From: Candidatus Cryptobacteroides avicola
GTDB taxonomy: Bacteria; Bacteroidota; Bacteroidia; Bacteroidales; UBA932
Reading direction: 5' to 3'
Length of the DNA: 64,000 bases
NCBI GenBank assembly: GCA_017695115.1
Contig: JADILV010000012.1
Coordinates: 1 to 64,000 of the forward strand
The notes below the pieces were generated by a model. It worked only from the letters and a program-made list of their open reading frames with translations. It searched no databases and was not told the origin of the DNA. Made by a program: the position numbers and the translations under genes. Shown here piece by piece: positions 44,200 through 53,315 of the stretch; the first letter of the stretch is position 1, and every line of letters starts with the position of its first letter.

Positions 44200-46059
44200 C
44201 TAGAACGGGAAAAGTAACGGAAGGACCAGAATCATGACAACACCCATCATCAACTGCAACGGCAGACCGACTTTCACATAATCCATGAACGAATACTGCC
44301 CTGCCCTCATGACCAGCGCATTGGGCGGAGTGGAAAAAGGAGAGGCGAAGCACATGCTCGCGGCAACGGTGACGGCGAAAAGGAAAGATACCGGACTCAC
44401 GCCGATCTGCATCGCACACTGCAGGGCGATAGGGGCCATAAGTACCGTTGTCACCGTATTGCTTATGAACATGGTCATAAGGGATGTCGTGAAATACACT
44501 CCTGCCAGCAGAGCCATAGGACCGTAAGAACCGAGACCTCCTGCCATCGTTTCCGAAATGAATGTGGAAATCCCTGTCTTCTCAAGTGCCAGGGACATCG
44601 GAAGCATGGCCGCAAAAAGCACTATCGTCTCCCAGTTTATGGTCTTGTACGCAGCTTCGACATTGCGGAAACACCCTGTAAGGACCATCATCATGCCGGC
44701 AATCATCACAGCCGTAACAGGGGCTACCGGGATGAAATCGAATACCATCATGGCTATCATCGCCACCATTATCACTGCGGCCACCGGAGCCTTGTAATCC
44801 AGAGTTACCTTCTGCGCCTCGGCCAGAGGCTGCCCGAGTACCACCCATTCGGTATCTTCCTTGCTCAGACGGGCGATATCCGGCCATGCCCCCTGTACCA
44901 GAAGGACATCACCGTCATGGATAACCGCCTCACCGAGATCATGCAGGATATAATCGTTCTTGCGTCTGATTCCGAGGACATTCACATTGAACTTATCTCT
45001 GAAACCGGCTTCCTTGACCGTCTGGTTGACTATCCTGGAAGAAGGCATCAGCAATATTTCCGCTATGCCTATATCATAGAAAGCAAGTGACCTGCCTTTG
45101 CGTGTCGTCATCTCCGAATCATGCTCGTCCAGCAGCTCCAGCTCCATGTCGCCGACAAATCTGTTGACAGACGCCATGTCACCCCTCACATAAAGGACAT
45201 CACCTGTCCTTATGACCGTGTCTGCCGAAGCCAGTTTCTGTGTGACGGTCTTGAGAAACCTGTGCTGGGCAGATTCGATTCTCCTTATTTCCAACACGTT
45301 AAGCCTGTACACCTTACGTACGTCCATTTCGATTATGGTCTTTCCCACAGCTTTCGACCCGCTGACTGCACGAAGACGGAAAAGGTTGCTGGAAAGACCG
45401 TACTCTTTCGCCAGCTGGTGAAGGGATTTCCCGGATACCGTTTTTGTATCATCCGACTTCTCTTTCGACAGAAACCATTTCGTGAGAGGCAGCAGCACGA
45501 GAATCCCGACAGCAAGACAGATCAGTCCTACCGGAGTGAAGGAGAAGAATGACAAAGAACCGAAACCGGCTCCGGCAAGCGTGTCGTTGATGATAAGGTT
45601 CGGCGGAGTACCGATGAGGGTCATCATCCCGCCCATACTGCTTGCGAAAGCAAGGGGCATAAGCAGACGCCTGGAGTTGATTCCGGCATTGTTCGCCATG
45701 CTCACCACTATAGGCAGCATGAGGGCCACGGTACCGGTATTGCTGACAAAAGCCCCTATCGCACCTGTAACCAGCATCACCAGCAGGAAAAGCCTTATTT
45801 CGCTCGTTCCGGCCAGTTTCAGTATCCTGGAGCTTATCATCTTCGCCAGTCCGGTCTGGAAAATCGCCCCTCCTACCACGAAAAGACCGATCATCATGAT
45901 GACCACATTGTTCGAAAAACCGGAAAGCGCCTCTTCCGGAGTGAGGACACCCGATATCATCAAAGCAAGAAGAGCGCAGAGCGCGACGATGTCGGAACGC
46001 ACTTTCCCGGAAACGAAGAAAGCAGACGCCACGACAAGTATGATAAGCGTTATAACCAT
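44200..46059 (-). CDS. SLC13/DASS-family transporter with two RCK_C (TrkA_C) domains
   Basis: The 619-residue membrane protein has the two-half SLC13 layout: N-terminal helices with SNTGTVALMLPIVVSMANNAG and IGTPPNLI, and C-terminal helices with ISNTVTTVLMAPIA. Two cytosolic RCK_C domains lie between (about 205-380; VGKTIIEMDVRKVYRLNVL and VKEAGFRDKFNVNVLGIRR). Members carry dicarboxylates, sulfate or silicate with Na+; RCK domains usually bind a nucleotide or divalent ligand to gate. The substrate is unknown. A promoter box (minus TATCTTTG) lies at 46137-46144. Confidence 0.9.
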   Translation of the reverse strand: MVITLIILVVASAFFVSGKVRSDIVALCALLALMISGVLTPEEALSGFSNNVVIMMIGLFVVGGAIFQTGLAKMISSRILKLAGTSEIRLFLLVMLVTGAIGAFVSNTGTVALMLPIVVSMANNAGINSRRLLMPLAFASSMGGMMTLIGTPPNLIINDTLAGAGFGSLSFFSFTPVGLICLAVGILVLLPLTKWFLSKEKSDDTKTVSGKSLHQLAKEYGLSSNLFRLRAVSGSKAVGKTIIEMDVRKVYRLNVLEIRRIESAQHRFLKTVTQKLASADTVIRTGDVLYVRGDMASVNRFVGDMELELLDEHDSEMTTRKGRSLAFYDIGIAEILLMPSSRIVNQTVKEAGFRDKFNVNVLGIRRKNDYILHDLGEAVIHDGDVLLVQGAWPDIARLSKEDTEWVVLGQPLAEAQKVTLDYKAPVAAVIMVAMIAMMVFDFIPVAPVTAVMIAGMMMVLTGCFRNVEAAYKTINWETIVLFAAMLPMSLALEKTGISTFISETMAGGLGSYGPMALLAGVYFTTSLMTMFISNTVTTVLMAPIALQCAMQIGVSPVSFLFAVTVAASMCFASPFSTPPNALVMRAGQYSFMDYVKVGLPLQLMMGVVMILVLPLLFPF

Positions 46060-46136
46060 TGTCAGTCCGACGTATTTATTCTAATTTATAGGGAAGAAGC
46101 CCAGGCCCGGATCATGCAGCCATCGGCACATCCGAA

Positions 46137-46205
46137 CAAAGATAACAATTCGCAGAGTTTTTTTCAACAGAAAATTTGACGAATCCGAAAAAACAGTTAA
46201 CTTTG
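46137..46205. promoter_or_regulatory. Divergent promoters for the SLC13 transporter and rubrerythrin
   Basis: Minus strand: TATCTTTG at 46137-46144. Plus strand: TTTG at 46175-46178, then 19 bases, then TAACTTTG at 46198-46205, a complete match to the phylum consensus. Confidence 0.7.
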
Positions 46206-46215
46206 CAAAAGATTC

Positions 46216-46236
46216 AATTTTGAATAATTCAAAATT
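46216..46236. promoter_or_regulatory. PerR/Fur-like operator at the rubrerythrin transcription start
   Basis: A perfect 10-1-10 palindrome lies 10 bases after the -7 box. Its core TTTGAATAATTCAAA has the 7-1-7 form of PerR boxes and matches TTATAATNATTATAA at 10 of 14 specified positions. Its place at about +4 to +24 suits repression, consistent with peroxide control of rubrerythrin. Confidence 0.55.
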
Positions 46237-46274
46237 AGAACAGGAAAATTTACAACAATCAAAAGGAAAAGGAA

Positions 46275-46829
46275 ATGAAAAAGAAATTCAGATGTCTCGT
46301 ATGCGGATACGTATATGAAGGCGAGAACCCTCCGGCAGAGTGCCCGATATGCCATGCAAAAGCAGATAAATTCGTAGAAGTAACCGAGACAGAGGGAGTA
46401 AAGGCCTGGGCCGATGAACACAGGCTCGGAGTAGCAAAAGGTGTTGACCCTGAGATTCTCGAAGGACTCAAGGCCCATTTCAACGGCGAGTGCTCAGAGG
46501 TAGGAATGTACCTTGCAATGAGCCGCCAGGCAGACAGGGAGGGATATCCTGAAATAGCAGAGGCATTCAAAAGATATGCTTTCGAAGAGGCAGAGCATGC
46601 AGCGAAATTCGCCGAACTTCTCGGAGAAGTGGTATGGGATACAAAGACCAACCTTGAGAAGAGGATAGAGGCTGAGGGCGGTGCATGCGAAGACAAGCTC
46701 CGTATTGCAAAACTCGCAAAGGCACAGAATCTTGACGCCATCCACGACACTGTACATGAAATGGCCAAGGATGAAGCCCGTCACGGTGCAGGCTTCCAGG
46801 GTCTGTACAACCGCTATTTCAAGAAATAA
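46275..46829 (+). CDS. Reverse rubrerythrin (peroxide-scavenging di-iron protein)
   Basis: The 184 residues start with a rubredoxin domain (Cys7, Cys10, Cys23, Cys26). The ferritin-like di-iron domain follows, with [29 protein letters not shown] and [12 protein letters not shown] carrying the metal-binding Glu and His. This order is the reverse of classical rubrerythrin, hence the name. It reduces H2O2 with electrons from NAD(P)H through a rubredoxin reductase, protecting anaerobic metabolism. It is transcribed alone, with a PerR-like palindrome at its start and a terminator at 46844. Confidence 0.93.
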   Translation: MKKKFRCLVCGYVYEGENPPAECPICHAKADKFVEVTETEGVKAWADEHRLGVAKGVDPEILEGLKAHFNGECSEVGMYLAMSRQADREGYPEIAEAFKRYAFEEAEHAAKFAELLGEVVWDTKTNLEKRIEAEGGACEDKLRIAKLAKAQNLDAIHDTVHEMAKDEARHGAGFQGLYNRYFKK

Positions 46830-46843
46830 AGATTTTCCAACTT

Positions 46844-46882
46844 AAAAAAAGACCGGGGCACCAGCTCCCGGTCTTTTTTTTT
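46844..46882. terminator. Bidirectional terminator between rubrerythrin and thioredoxin genes
   Basis: A 7-bp GC-rich stem (46851-46857 with 46867-46873) is extended by an A run on the left and a T run of nine on the right. It can therefore end transcripts from either of the two convergent genes. Confidence 0.9.
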
Positions 46883-46927
46883 GTCCGCTCATCAAAGACT
46901 TCTATATTCCGAAAGGAATACCGGATA

Positions 46928-47356
46928 TCAAAGCAGCTCTTCCAATTTTTCTTTGAACTCCTCTTTTGAGATCAGTCCGACATTCATCTGCGGTTCTCCT
47001 TCTGCCGGAATAAACAGTACTGAAGGAATGGACCTGATGCCGTATGCGGCCGAAAGGGCAGCCGCATTGTCAACATTGACCTTGTAGAATTTCACTTTAC
47101 CGGCATATTCTCCGGCAAGTTCATCCATGACAGGAGCAAGTTTCCGGCACGGACCGCACCAGTCGGCATAGAAATCCACGACTGCCGGACCATCACCCAG
47201 ATACTTCCAGTCCTGTGTGGTAAAGTCCTCGACGGAAGTCTTGTACTGCTCTTCCGTAAGTACTGTCACTTTGCCGGTATCATTGCCGGCGCATGCCGTC
47301 ATGACGCCCAAGGCAAGAGCCGCGATTGCGGCAAATGTTCTTCTCAGTGTTTTCAT
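46928..47356 (-). CDS. Exported thioredoxin
   Basis: The 142-residue protein has an N-terminal signal (about 1-22) that ends GVMTAC, a possible lipobox. The thioredoxin domain carries the active site WCGPC (Cys67 and Cys70) and the cis-proline region RSIPSVLF. It should act in the periplasm as a disulfide reductant or isomerase, possibly fed by the DsbD homologue at 60430. It lies 18 bases after the phosphohexomutase gene, which suggests a shared transcript, and is convergent with rubrerythrin. Confidence 0.92.
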   Translation of the reverse strand: MKTLRRTFAAIAALALGVMTACAGNDTGKVTVLTEEQYKTSVEDFTTQDWKYLGDGPAVVDFYADWCGPCRKLAPVMDELAGEYAGKVKFYKVNVDNAAALSAAYGIRSIPSVLFIPAEGEPQMNVGLISKEEFKEKLEELL

Positions 47357-47374
47357 TGTATGAGATTGTCTTGT

Positions 47375-48733
47375 TTATAATTCAGCGGAGAAACCCGTGA
47401 CAAGGATATCCTTCACGACGGCTATTTTCATATCGAGAAGCTCCTGGGAAGACGCCTCGCAGATGAAACGGAGATAAGGTTCCGTATTGGAAGGCCTTAT
47501 ATTGAACCACCACTGTGGAAATTCCACTCTGTACCCGTCAAAATCCATATAGGCCGTAGCCTTTTCCTCTTTCATGAAGTGGTCTCTCACGGCATCCATT
47601 GCGCCTTGCTTGTCCTCTACCCGGAAATTGATTTCTCCGGAATTCCGGTACTTTTCTATACGGGCAATAAGCCGGCCGAGAGAGACACCGTTTTTCTTCA
47701 TTTTGGCTATAACATTGAGTATCAATATGGAAGCCAGCAATCCGCTGTCCGAATAGAAAAAGTCCCTGAAATAGTAGTGACCGGCAAGTTCCCCGCCATA
47801 GACCCCGTCGATTTCACGGAGTTTTCTGGCTGCGAATGCCCTGCCCACTTTCCATGTCTCCATCTCAGCCCCCATAGGAGCGAGATACTCGCCTACGGCT
47901 TTAGAGCTTCTTATATCCTGAAGGACCTTGCCTTTCTCTCCCTTTTCTTCCAGGAACCAGTGCCCCAGAACGGCAATCATAAGGTCCGGCGATATGAACC
48001 TGCCGTTATCGTCCACGAACATGACCCTGTCGGCATCCCCGTCATATATCACCCCCACATCGGCTCCCTTGCTGAGGACGAGTTCTTTGAGATCCGCGAC
48101 ATTGGCAGGAATGAGAGGGTTCGGTTCATGGTTGGGGAAACGTCCGTCCATCGTATCATATATATAGGCCGGCGAATCCCCGAATATCTCCTTTACGTAA
48201 AGTGAAGCCATACCGTTGGAGATATCCATGGCGATTTTCAGGTCCGAGTAGTCACGTTTGAACTTCAGCAGAAAGCCGAGGTACGCCTTGTGCACGTCCA
48301 TCTGGTGAACGGCCCCTTTCTTCTCAGACACAGGACATGCCCTTCCAGCGTCTATCCAGTCGCGTATCTGCCCCAGACCGTTGTCAAGTCCGACCGGAAG
48401 CGCGTTTTCGCGGGAGACTTTCATGCCATTGTACTGCGCAGGATTATGGGAAGCCGTTATCTGCACGGAAGCCCTGAAACCATAGGACGCAGTGGCAAAA
48501 TAGACCATAGGCGTCGTACTGAGCCCCAGATCATAGACGTCGGCCCCTGCATCCGTTATGCCTTTTATCAGATAGTCATGTATCTCCTCTGAAGAGACAC
48601 GGCAGTCGCGTCCGACCAGCACCTTGTCTGTCCCGAGGAGTTCCGGGATAAAATAGCCTACCTTGTAGGCGGTATCCTTGTCGAAGTCAACATTATAGAC
48701 CCCGCGGATGTCGTATGCGTGGAAAGCGCCCAT
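47375..48733 (-). CDS. manB: Phosphomannomutase/phosphoglucomutase
   Basis: About 452 residues from the ATG at 48733 (MGAFHAYDIRGVYN); an upstream ATG at 48775 adds 14 residues that lack family similarity. The signature motifs are present: catalytic Ser in TASHNPAQYNG, metal loop DGDADRVMFVD, sugar-binding GGELAGHYYF, and phosphate-binding RPSNTEPYLR. It interconverts hexose 6- and 1-phosphates for GDP-mannose or UDP-glucose synthesis. PMM and PGM activities overlap in this family and cannot be separated by eye. Confidence 0.92.
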   Translation of the reverse strand: MGAFHAYDIRGVYNVDFDKDTAYKVGYFIPELLGTDKVLVGRDCRVSSEEIHDYLIKGITDAGADVYDLGLSTTPMVYFATASYGFRASVQITASHNPAQYNGMKVSRENALPVGLDNGLGQIRDWIDAGRACPVSEKKGAVHQMDVHKAYLGFLLKFKRDYSDLKIAMDISNGMASLYVKEIFGDSPAYIYDTMDGRFPNHEPNPLIPANVADLKELVLSKGADVGVIYDGDADRVMFVDDNGRFISPDLMIAVLGHWFLEEKGEKGKVLQDIRSSKAVGEYLAPMGAEMETWKVGRAFAARKLREIDGVYGGELAGHYYFRDFFYSDSGLLASILILNVIAKMKKNGVSLGRLIARIEKYRNSGEINFRVEDKQGAMDAVRDHFMKEEKATAYMDFDGYRVEFPQWWFNIRPSNTEPYLRFICEASSQELLDMKIAVVKDILVTGFSAEL

Positions 48734-48783
48734 TGTATTATCAGTTTTTATACGGCAGGCCTTCGCCGGATTCACGGCTACAG

Positions 48784-49344
48784 CTACTGCCTTGTTTTAT
48801 ATCTTGCCGAAATACGGCCTTTCGCAATGTTCTGGAGTTTTCTGGTGATCATCTTCCGTCTGATCGGAGCGACATTGTCTACAAACAGATGGCCTTCCAG
48901 ATGCTCCATTTCATGCTGGATCATCCTGCAGGCGAACTTGTCGAACTCCTCGGTCACTTTCTCAAGGTCCTCATTGTAATATTCGACCTTTATTTTCGAA
49001 GGCCTGCGGACTTCGGCATATATTCCCGGAACACTCAGGCATCCTTCAGAATAGGTACACTGTTCCTTGCTTTCCTCAAGAAGGACCGGATTGATCATTG
49101 TCCTTCTGAAATCCTTCAGATAGTCGTACACATCAGCCACTACAGTACCGTCGACTATAAGTATCCTTTCCGACACCCCCACCTGAGGCGCCGCAAGTCC
49201 GCATCCGTCAGCCGACTTCAATGTATTCTTCATTTCTTCTACCAGTGTAGCGATATGCTCCCTCTCGGAAAGATCCGCCTCCCTGGCGGTCTCCCTGAGC
49301 ACGTCCGCACCATAAAGATAAATCGGTAATATATTACTGTCCAT
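48784..49344 (-). CDS. def: Peptide deformylase
   Basis: The 186-residue metalloenzyme has all three PDF motifs: GCGLAAPQVG, EGCLSVPG (metal-binding Cys), and QHEMEHLEGHLF (two metal His and the catalytic Glu). It removes the formyl group from nascent proteins at the ribosome exit. It is 15 bases downstream of ruvX and 50 bases upstream of the phosphohexomutase gene on the same strand. Confidence 0.96.
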   Translation of the reverse strand: MDSNILPIYLYGADVLRETAREADLSEREHIATLVEEMKNTLKSADGCGLAAPQVGVSERILIVDGTVVADVYDYLKDFRRTMINPVLLEESKEQCTYSEGCLSVPGIYAEVRRPSKIKVEYYNEDLEKVTEEFDKFACRMIQHEMEHLEGHLFVDNVAPIRRKMITRKLQNIAKGRISARYKTRQ

Positions 49345-49359
49345 TGTTCTATAAAATTT

Positions 49360-49851
49360 CTATCTGCGTTTTCTGCGTGTTACTTTCCCGGAACGGGATT
49401 CAGGCACCATATTCCGGTCAATGACAAGGGGCATGTTTCCGGACACCCTGTCCAGATAGCCCTGCAGGATTATCGCCGCGCTTATCTTGTCCACAGACGA
49501 CTTGTCCCTGCGGTCTCCGGCTTTCATCCCCCCGTCTATCATCGCCCTGTGGGCCAGTACCGACGTGAACCTCTCGTCCTCCTTCTCCACCGGCACCTGG
49601 GGGAAAGCCGCCGCCAGCCGTTTCAGGAATCCGTCCACGTCCGCAGCAGCTTCTGACGGGGCCCCGTCCATATTCACCGGATAGCCCACGACAAACCTGG
49701 ATATGTTCTCTTTTTCAGAAAAAGATTTAAGATAATCTATTATCTTTGCAGACTGTACTGTGTCGAGCGCGGACGCAAAAATGCCGAGCGGGTCACTCAC
49801 GGCGACACCCACTCTTTTCTTTCCATAGTCTATACCTATGATCCTGTCCAT
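49360..49851 (-). CDS. ruvX: Putative Holliday junction resolvase / pre-16S rRNA nuclease YqgF
   Basis: About 163 residues from the ATG at 49851 (MDRIIGIDYGKKRVG). The start matches the RNase H-like family; an upstream ATG at 49902 would run through the promoter. Conserved acidic sites are in GIDYGKKRVGVAVSD, DERFTS and SSVDKISAAIILQGYLD. YqgF trims the 5' end of 16S rRNA and was also named a Holliday junction resolvase. The tail is basic (KVTRRKRR). The promoter at 49860-49890 partly overlaps the divergent M23 gene. Confidence 0.9.
   Translation of the reverse strand: MDRIIGIDYGKKRVGVAVSDPLGIFASALDTVQSAKIIDYLKSFSEKENISRFVVGYPVNMDGAPSEAAADVDGFLKRLAAAFPQVPVEKEDERFTSVLAHRAMIDGGMKAGDRRDKSSVDKISAAIILQGYLDRVSGNMPLVIDRNMVPESRSGKVTRRKRR
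49741..49748 (+). promoter_or_regulatory. Possible -7 box for the M23 peptidase gene inside ruvX
   Basis: A perfect TATCTTTG lies antisense within ruvX, about 130 bases before the M23 start. No TTTG is seen at the -33 position, so support is limited. Confidence 0.3.
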
Positions 49852-49859
49852 AACCGGCA

Positions 49860-49890
49860 CAAAGGTAACATTTAAGTATGTCACGACAAA
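49860..49890 (-). promoter_or_regulatory. ruvX promoter overlapping the M23 gene start
   Basis: Minus-strand TTTG (49887-49890) and TACCTTTG (49860-49867) are 19 bases apart, an exact consensus match. The -33 element lies inside codons 4-5 of the divergent M23 gene. Confidence 0.65.
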
Positions 49891-50723
49891 ATAAAGATAC
49901 AAAAGTAAGCAAATTCAGGCTCATCCTTGTAGAGGACCAGACACACAAACAGTTATGGTCACTGCGCTTCACAAGGGTGAATTTTCTGGTCACCGTGATC
50001 AGCATCGCCGTATGCGTGACGGTGGCATTCTACTCCATAATAGCGTTCACTCCTGTACGGACATTCATTCCGGGCTATCCCGATGCCAACGCAAGGCGGG
50101 CGGCCATCCAGAATGCCATTCTGGCCGACTCGCTCGAAAACAAGATGAAAGTATGGGAAATATATGCCGTCAACCTCCGGAAAGTGCTCTCCGGGGAAGA
50201 ACCTATGAAAATAGACAGTCTCATAAGTCTCGGACGGGCGGCAGGCACAGCCGAGGCTGACTTCGCCGCTTCACAGGATTCCCTCCTGAGACAGCAGGTG
50301 ATGGAAGAAGAACAGTTCGTGATATCCGGGAACAAAAGCAGGGTCCTTCCTATCGAAGGCATGCATTTCTTCACCCCTCTGAAAGGAGTGATTTCACAGG
50401 GATACGACAATGTAGTACATCCTTTCGTTGACATAACGGCCCCGGCAAATTCCGTGGTAAAGGCCGCACTTGACGGTACGGTCATATTCGCAGGATGGAC
50501 CGACGCTGCAGGATACACCATCCAGATCCAGCACAGCAACGACATCGTAACCATATATAAACACAACCAGAAACTGCTCAAGAATACAGGGGACAAGGTA
50601 AGCGCAGGAACTCCTATCGCCCTTGTGGGCAGTACAGGGTCGCTCAGTACCGGAGACCATCTTCATTTCGAACTGTGGTACAAGGGAGAAGCCGTAGACC
50701 CGACAAAATTCATCAATTTCTGA
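49878..50723 (+). CDS. M23-family murein metallopeptidase, membrane anchored
   Basis: The 281 residues have an N-terminal cytosolic stretch and one membrane helix (about 35-58). A coiled-coil-like region follows, and then an M23 domain at about 175-280. Zinc ligands are in HPFVDITAP (His and Asp) and GDHLHFELW. It is probably a periplasmic peptidoglycan endopeptidase or an activator of amidases. It begins a plus-strand run with dxr (2-base gap), rseP and the DUF4837 gene. Confidence 0.9.
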   Translation: MSRQNKDTKVSKFRLILVEDQTHKQLWSLRFTRVNFLVTVISIAVCVTVAFYSIIAFTPVRTFIPGYPDANARRAAIQNAILADSLENKMKVWEIYAVNLRKVLSGEEPMKIDSLISLGRAAGTAEADFAASQDSLLRQQVMEEEQFVISGNKSRVLPIEGMHFFTPLKGVISQGYDNVVHPFVDITAPANSVVKAALDGTVIFAGWTDAAGYTIQIQHSNDIVTIYKHNQKLLKNTGDKVSAGTPIALVGSTGSLSTGDHLHFELWYKGEAVDPTKFINF

Positions 50724-50725
50724 CA

Positions 50726-51913
50726 ATGGGATCTACAGGAAAGAAGAATATCGCGATTCTGGGATCGACAGGTTCGATCGGGACACAGGCTCTGGATGTA
50801 ATAAGACAGCATCCTGACAGGTTCAGGGCTGCCCTTCTGGCTGCCAACAACAATTGGGAATCCCTATGTTCCCAGGCCCTGGAGTTCAAGGCCGAAGATG
50901 TAGTGATCTGCAATCCCGACCATTACCATAAAGTAAAGGACGCCCTGTCCGGGCACGGAATTTCCGTACACAGCGGCATGGAGGCCGTATGCGGTCTGGT
51001 CAGTGAAGCCGGAGCCGATATTGTCCTGACTTCCATGGTAGGCTTCAGCGGACTTGAGTCCACAGTAGCCGCCGTCAGGGCAGGAAAGACAATCGCTCTG
51101 GCCAACAAGGAGACCCTCGTAGCCGCCGGGGCCATAGTCATGTCAATGGCAAAGGCATCCGGTTCGCAGATAATACCTGTAGACTCCGAGCATTCCGCCA
51201 TTTTCCAATGCCTGCAAGGCTCGCATGGCGCTCCTGCGGAAAAGATACATCTTACAGCATCCGGAGGACCGTTCAGGACCTGGACAGCAGAGCAGATAGC
51301 ATCCGCAACCAAAGAGCAGGCGCTCAGGCATCCGCAATGGAACATGGGCAGCAAAGTCACCATCGATTCAGCCACCATGATGAACAAGGGGCTGGAAGTC
51401 ATAGAGGCAAGGTGGCTGTTCGACATGCAGCCGGAAAGGATCAATGTCGTGGTCCATCCGCAATCCATCATACATTCGATGGTAGAATTCGCCGACGGAG
51501 CCGTCATCGCCCAGCTCGGACATCCGGACATGAGGGAACCTATCCAGTATGCATTGGGTTATCCGGACAGGCTCACCCTCAACAACAGGAAACTCGATTT
51601 CGCCAGTCTGGCCACACTCACGTTCTCGGCCCCGGACACAGAGCGGTTCCCGGCCCTCGGTCTGGCATTTGAAGCCATCCGGAAAGGAGGCAACATGCCG
51701 TGCATAATGAACGCGGCCAATGAAGCCGCCGTATCCGCTTTCCTGCAGGACCGCATCGGTTTCTATGACATCAGCGACATAATCGCATCCTGCATGGAAG
51801 AAGCGGAATTCATCGCAGATCCTGATCTGGACGGCGTTTTTGCAACAAACGGCGCGGTACTCTCCATCGCCCGTGAAAAAATAAAAAAGGCCGCGGCCGC
51901 GCGGAAACCATAA
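50726..51913 (+). CDS. dxr: 1-deoxy-D-xylulose 5-phosphate reductoisomerase
   Basis: About 395 residues from the ATG at 50726; an in-frame upstream start would overlap the M23 gene. The NADPH site is ILGSTGSIGTQALDVI. The metal and substrate loops are DSEHSAIFQ, SGGPFR and the MNKGLEVIEA helix. It catalyses the first committed step of the non-mevalonate isoprenoid pathway, making 2-C-methylerythritol 4-phosphate. Its position before rseP is a common bacterial order. Confidence 0.97.
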   Translation: MGSTGKKNIAILGSTGSIGTQALDVIRQHPDRFRAALLAANNNWESLCSQALEFKAEDVVICNPDHYHKVKDALSGHGISVHSGMEAVCGLVSEAGADIVLTSMVGFSGLESTVAAVRAGKTIALANKETLVAAGAIVMSMAKASGSQIIPVDSEHSAIFQCLQGSHGAPAEKIHLTASGGPFRTWTAEQIASATKEQALRHPQWNMGSKVTIDSATMMNKGLEVIEARWLFDMQPERINVVVHPQSIIHSMVEFADGAVIAQLGHPDMREPIQYALGYPDRLTLNNRKLDFASLATLTFSAPDTERFPALGLAFEAIRKGGNMPCIMNAANEAAVSAFLQDRIGFYDISDIIASCMEEAEFIADPDLDGVFATNGAVLSIAREKIKKAAAARKP

Positions 51914-51932
51914 CATCAAATCCTAATGACAG

Positions 51933-53237
51933 ATGGTCGTATTGATAAAGATACTGCAGGTCATACTTGCACTTTCCATACTGATAATCATACATGAAGC
52001 CGGACACTTCTTTTTCGCCAAGCTCTTCAGGATACGGGTGGAGAAGTTCTATCTTTTCTTCGATGTGAAATTCGCCCTGTTCAGATTCAAGCCAAAGAAT
52101 TCCGACACGGAATACGGCATAGGATGGCTTCCGCTCGGCGGCTACTGCAAGATATCAGGAATGATAGACGAGTCCATGGATATGGAATCTATGAAAAAGC
52201 CACCGCAACCATGGGAATTCAGGAGCAAGCCGGCATGGCAAAGGCTTCTGGTAATGGCAGGAGGGGTGCTGTTCAACTTCATATTCGCCATACTCCTATA
52301 TATAGGTATAATGGCAGGATGGGGAGAATCCTACATCAGCAATGAAAAGAACAGCATTTATGTCAATGACCTGGCATACGAAATGGGCTTCAGGACCGGG
52401 GACAGGATACTGATGCTTGACGATTATGTTCCGGAACGGTTCGAAATGCTGCAGGCCGACATGATAAGAAAGACGACCGGCAAAGCCACCGTACTCCGAG
52501 GGAACGACACTCTTGACATATACATTGACCGGAACATGGTGGGGGAAATGCTCAACACCCCCGGAATGTTCGGTCTGGCCGTTCCCTTTGTCGTCGATAC
52601 GGTCCCGGACACATCTCCCAACAGGAATTCCGGACTCACAAGAGGAGACAGGATAATTTCCATTGAAGGACAGCCGACAAGCTACCTCCAGGACAGCAGA
52701 GAGCTGCTGAAAAGCTATCAGGGACAAACTGTGACCGCTTCTGTCCTGAGGGACAAAGACACGATGGAAGTGGCTCTGCAGGTGGATACAACCGGACTGC
52801 TTGGCATATATACCCAGATTCCCGGCATAGAGAACAGAAAATACTCAGTCCTTGAAGCCATACCTGCCGGACTTCGGCTTACATTCTCCACAATAGGAGG
52901 ATACATCCAGGACCTCAAGCTGGTATTCACGCCAAGTACGGAAGCATACAAATCCGTCGGAAGCTTCATTTCCATGGGGCAGATTTTCCCGGCCAGCTGG
53001 GACTGGTACCGGTTCGTCAACATACTGGCACTGTTGTCGATCATGCTCGGAGTAATGAACCTGCTGCCGATTCCCGCACTGGACGGAGGCCATATAGTAT
53101 TCACAATATATGAAATGGTAACAGGAAAGAAACCGAGCGACAGGTTTCTCGAAGGAGCGCAGATAATCGGAATGATCCTTCTGTTCGGACTTATGATGCT
53201 GGCATTCGGCAATGATATCGGAAGACTTGTCAGATAG
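51933..53237 (+). CDS. rseP: Site-2 intramembrane protease RseP
   Basis: The 434-residue protein has the zinc motif IHEAGHFFFAKLF in its first membrane helix and the C-terminal PALDGGHIVF that supplies the third ligand. A PDZ-containing periplasmic part lies between (about 125-330, GLTRGDRIISIEG and DSRELLKSYQG). It cleaves membrane-spanning anti-sigma factors and signal peptides after a first cut outside. No anti-sigma partner is encoded in the window. It follows dxr after 19 bases. Confidence 0.95.
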   Translation: MVVLIKILQVILALSILIIIHEAGHFFFAKLFRIRVEKFYLFFDVKFALFRFKPKNSDTEYGIGWLPLGGYCKISGMIDESMDMESMKKPPQPWEFRSKPAWQRLLVMAGGVLFNFIFAILLYIGIMAGWGESYISNEKNSIYVNDLAYEMGFRTGDRILMLDDYVPERFEMLQADMIRKTTGKATVLRGNDTLDIYIDRNMVGEMLNTPGMFGLAVPFVVDTVPDTSPNRNSGLTRGDRIISIEGQPTSYLQDSRELLKSYQGQTVTASVLRDKDTMEVALQVDTTGLLGIYTQIPGIENRKYSVLEAIPAGLRLTFSTIGGYIQDLKLVFTPSTEAYKSVGSFISMGQIFPASWDWYRFVNILALLSIMLGVMNLLPIPALDGGHIVFTIYEMVTGKKPSDRFLEGAQIIGMILLFGLMMLAFGNDIGRLVR

Positions 53238-53261
53238 GACCGTTTGAACTATACGATATAG

Positions 53262-53292
53262 TTTGGATAACTAAAATAAATCATTATATTTG
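53262..53292 (+). promoter_or_regulatory. Promoter of the DUF4837 gene with an overlapping palindrome
   Basis: TTTG (53262-53265) and TATATTTG (53285-53292) are 19 bases apart. An inverted repeat, AACTATA-CGA-TATAGTT at 53247-53263, runs into the -33 element and could be an operator. Confidence 0.65.
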
Positions 53293-53315
53293 TCAGAGCA
53301 AATAAAACACACAAT

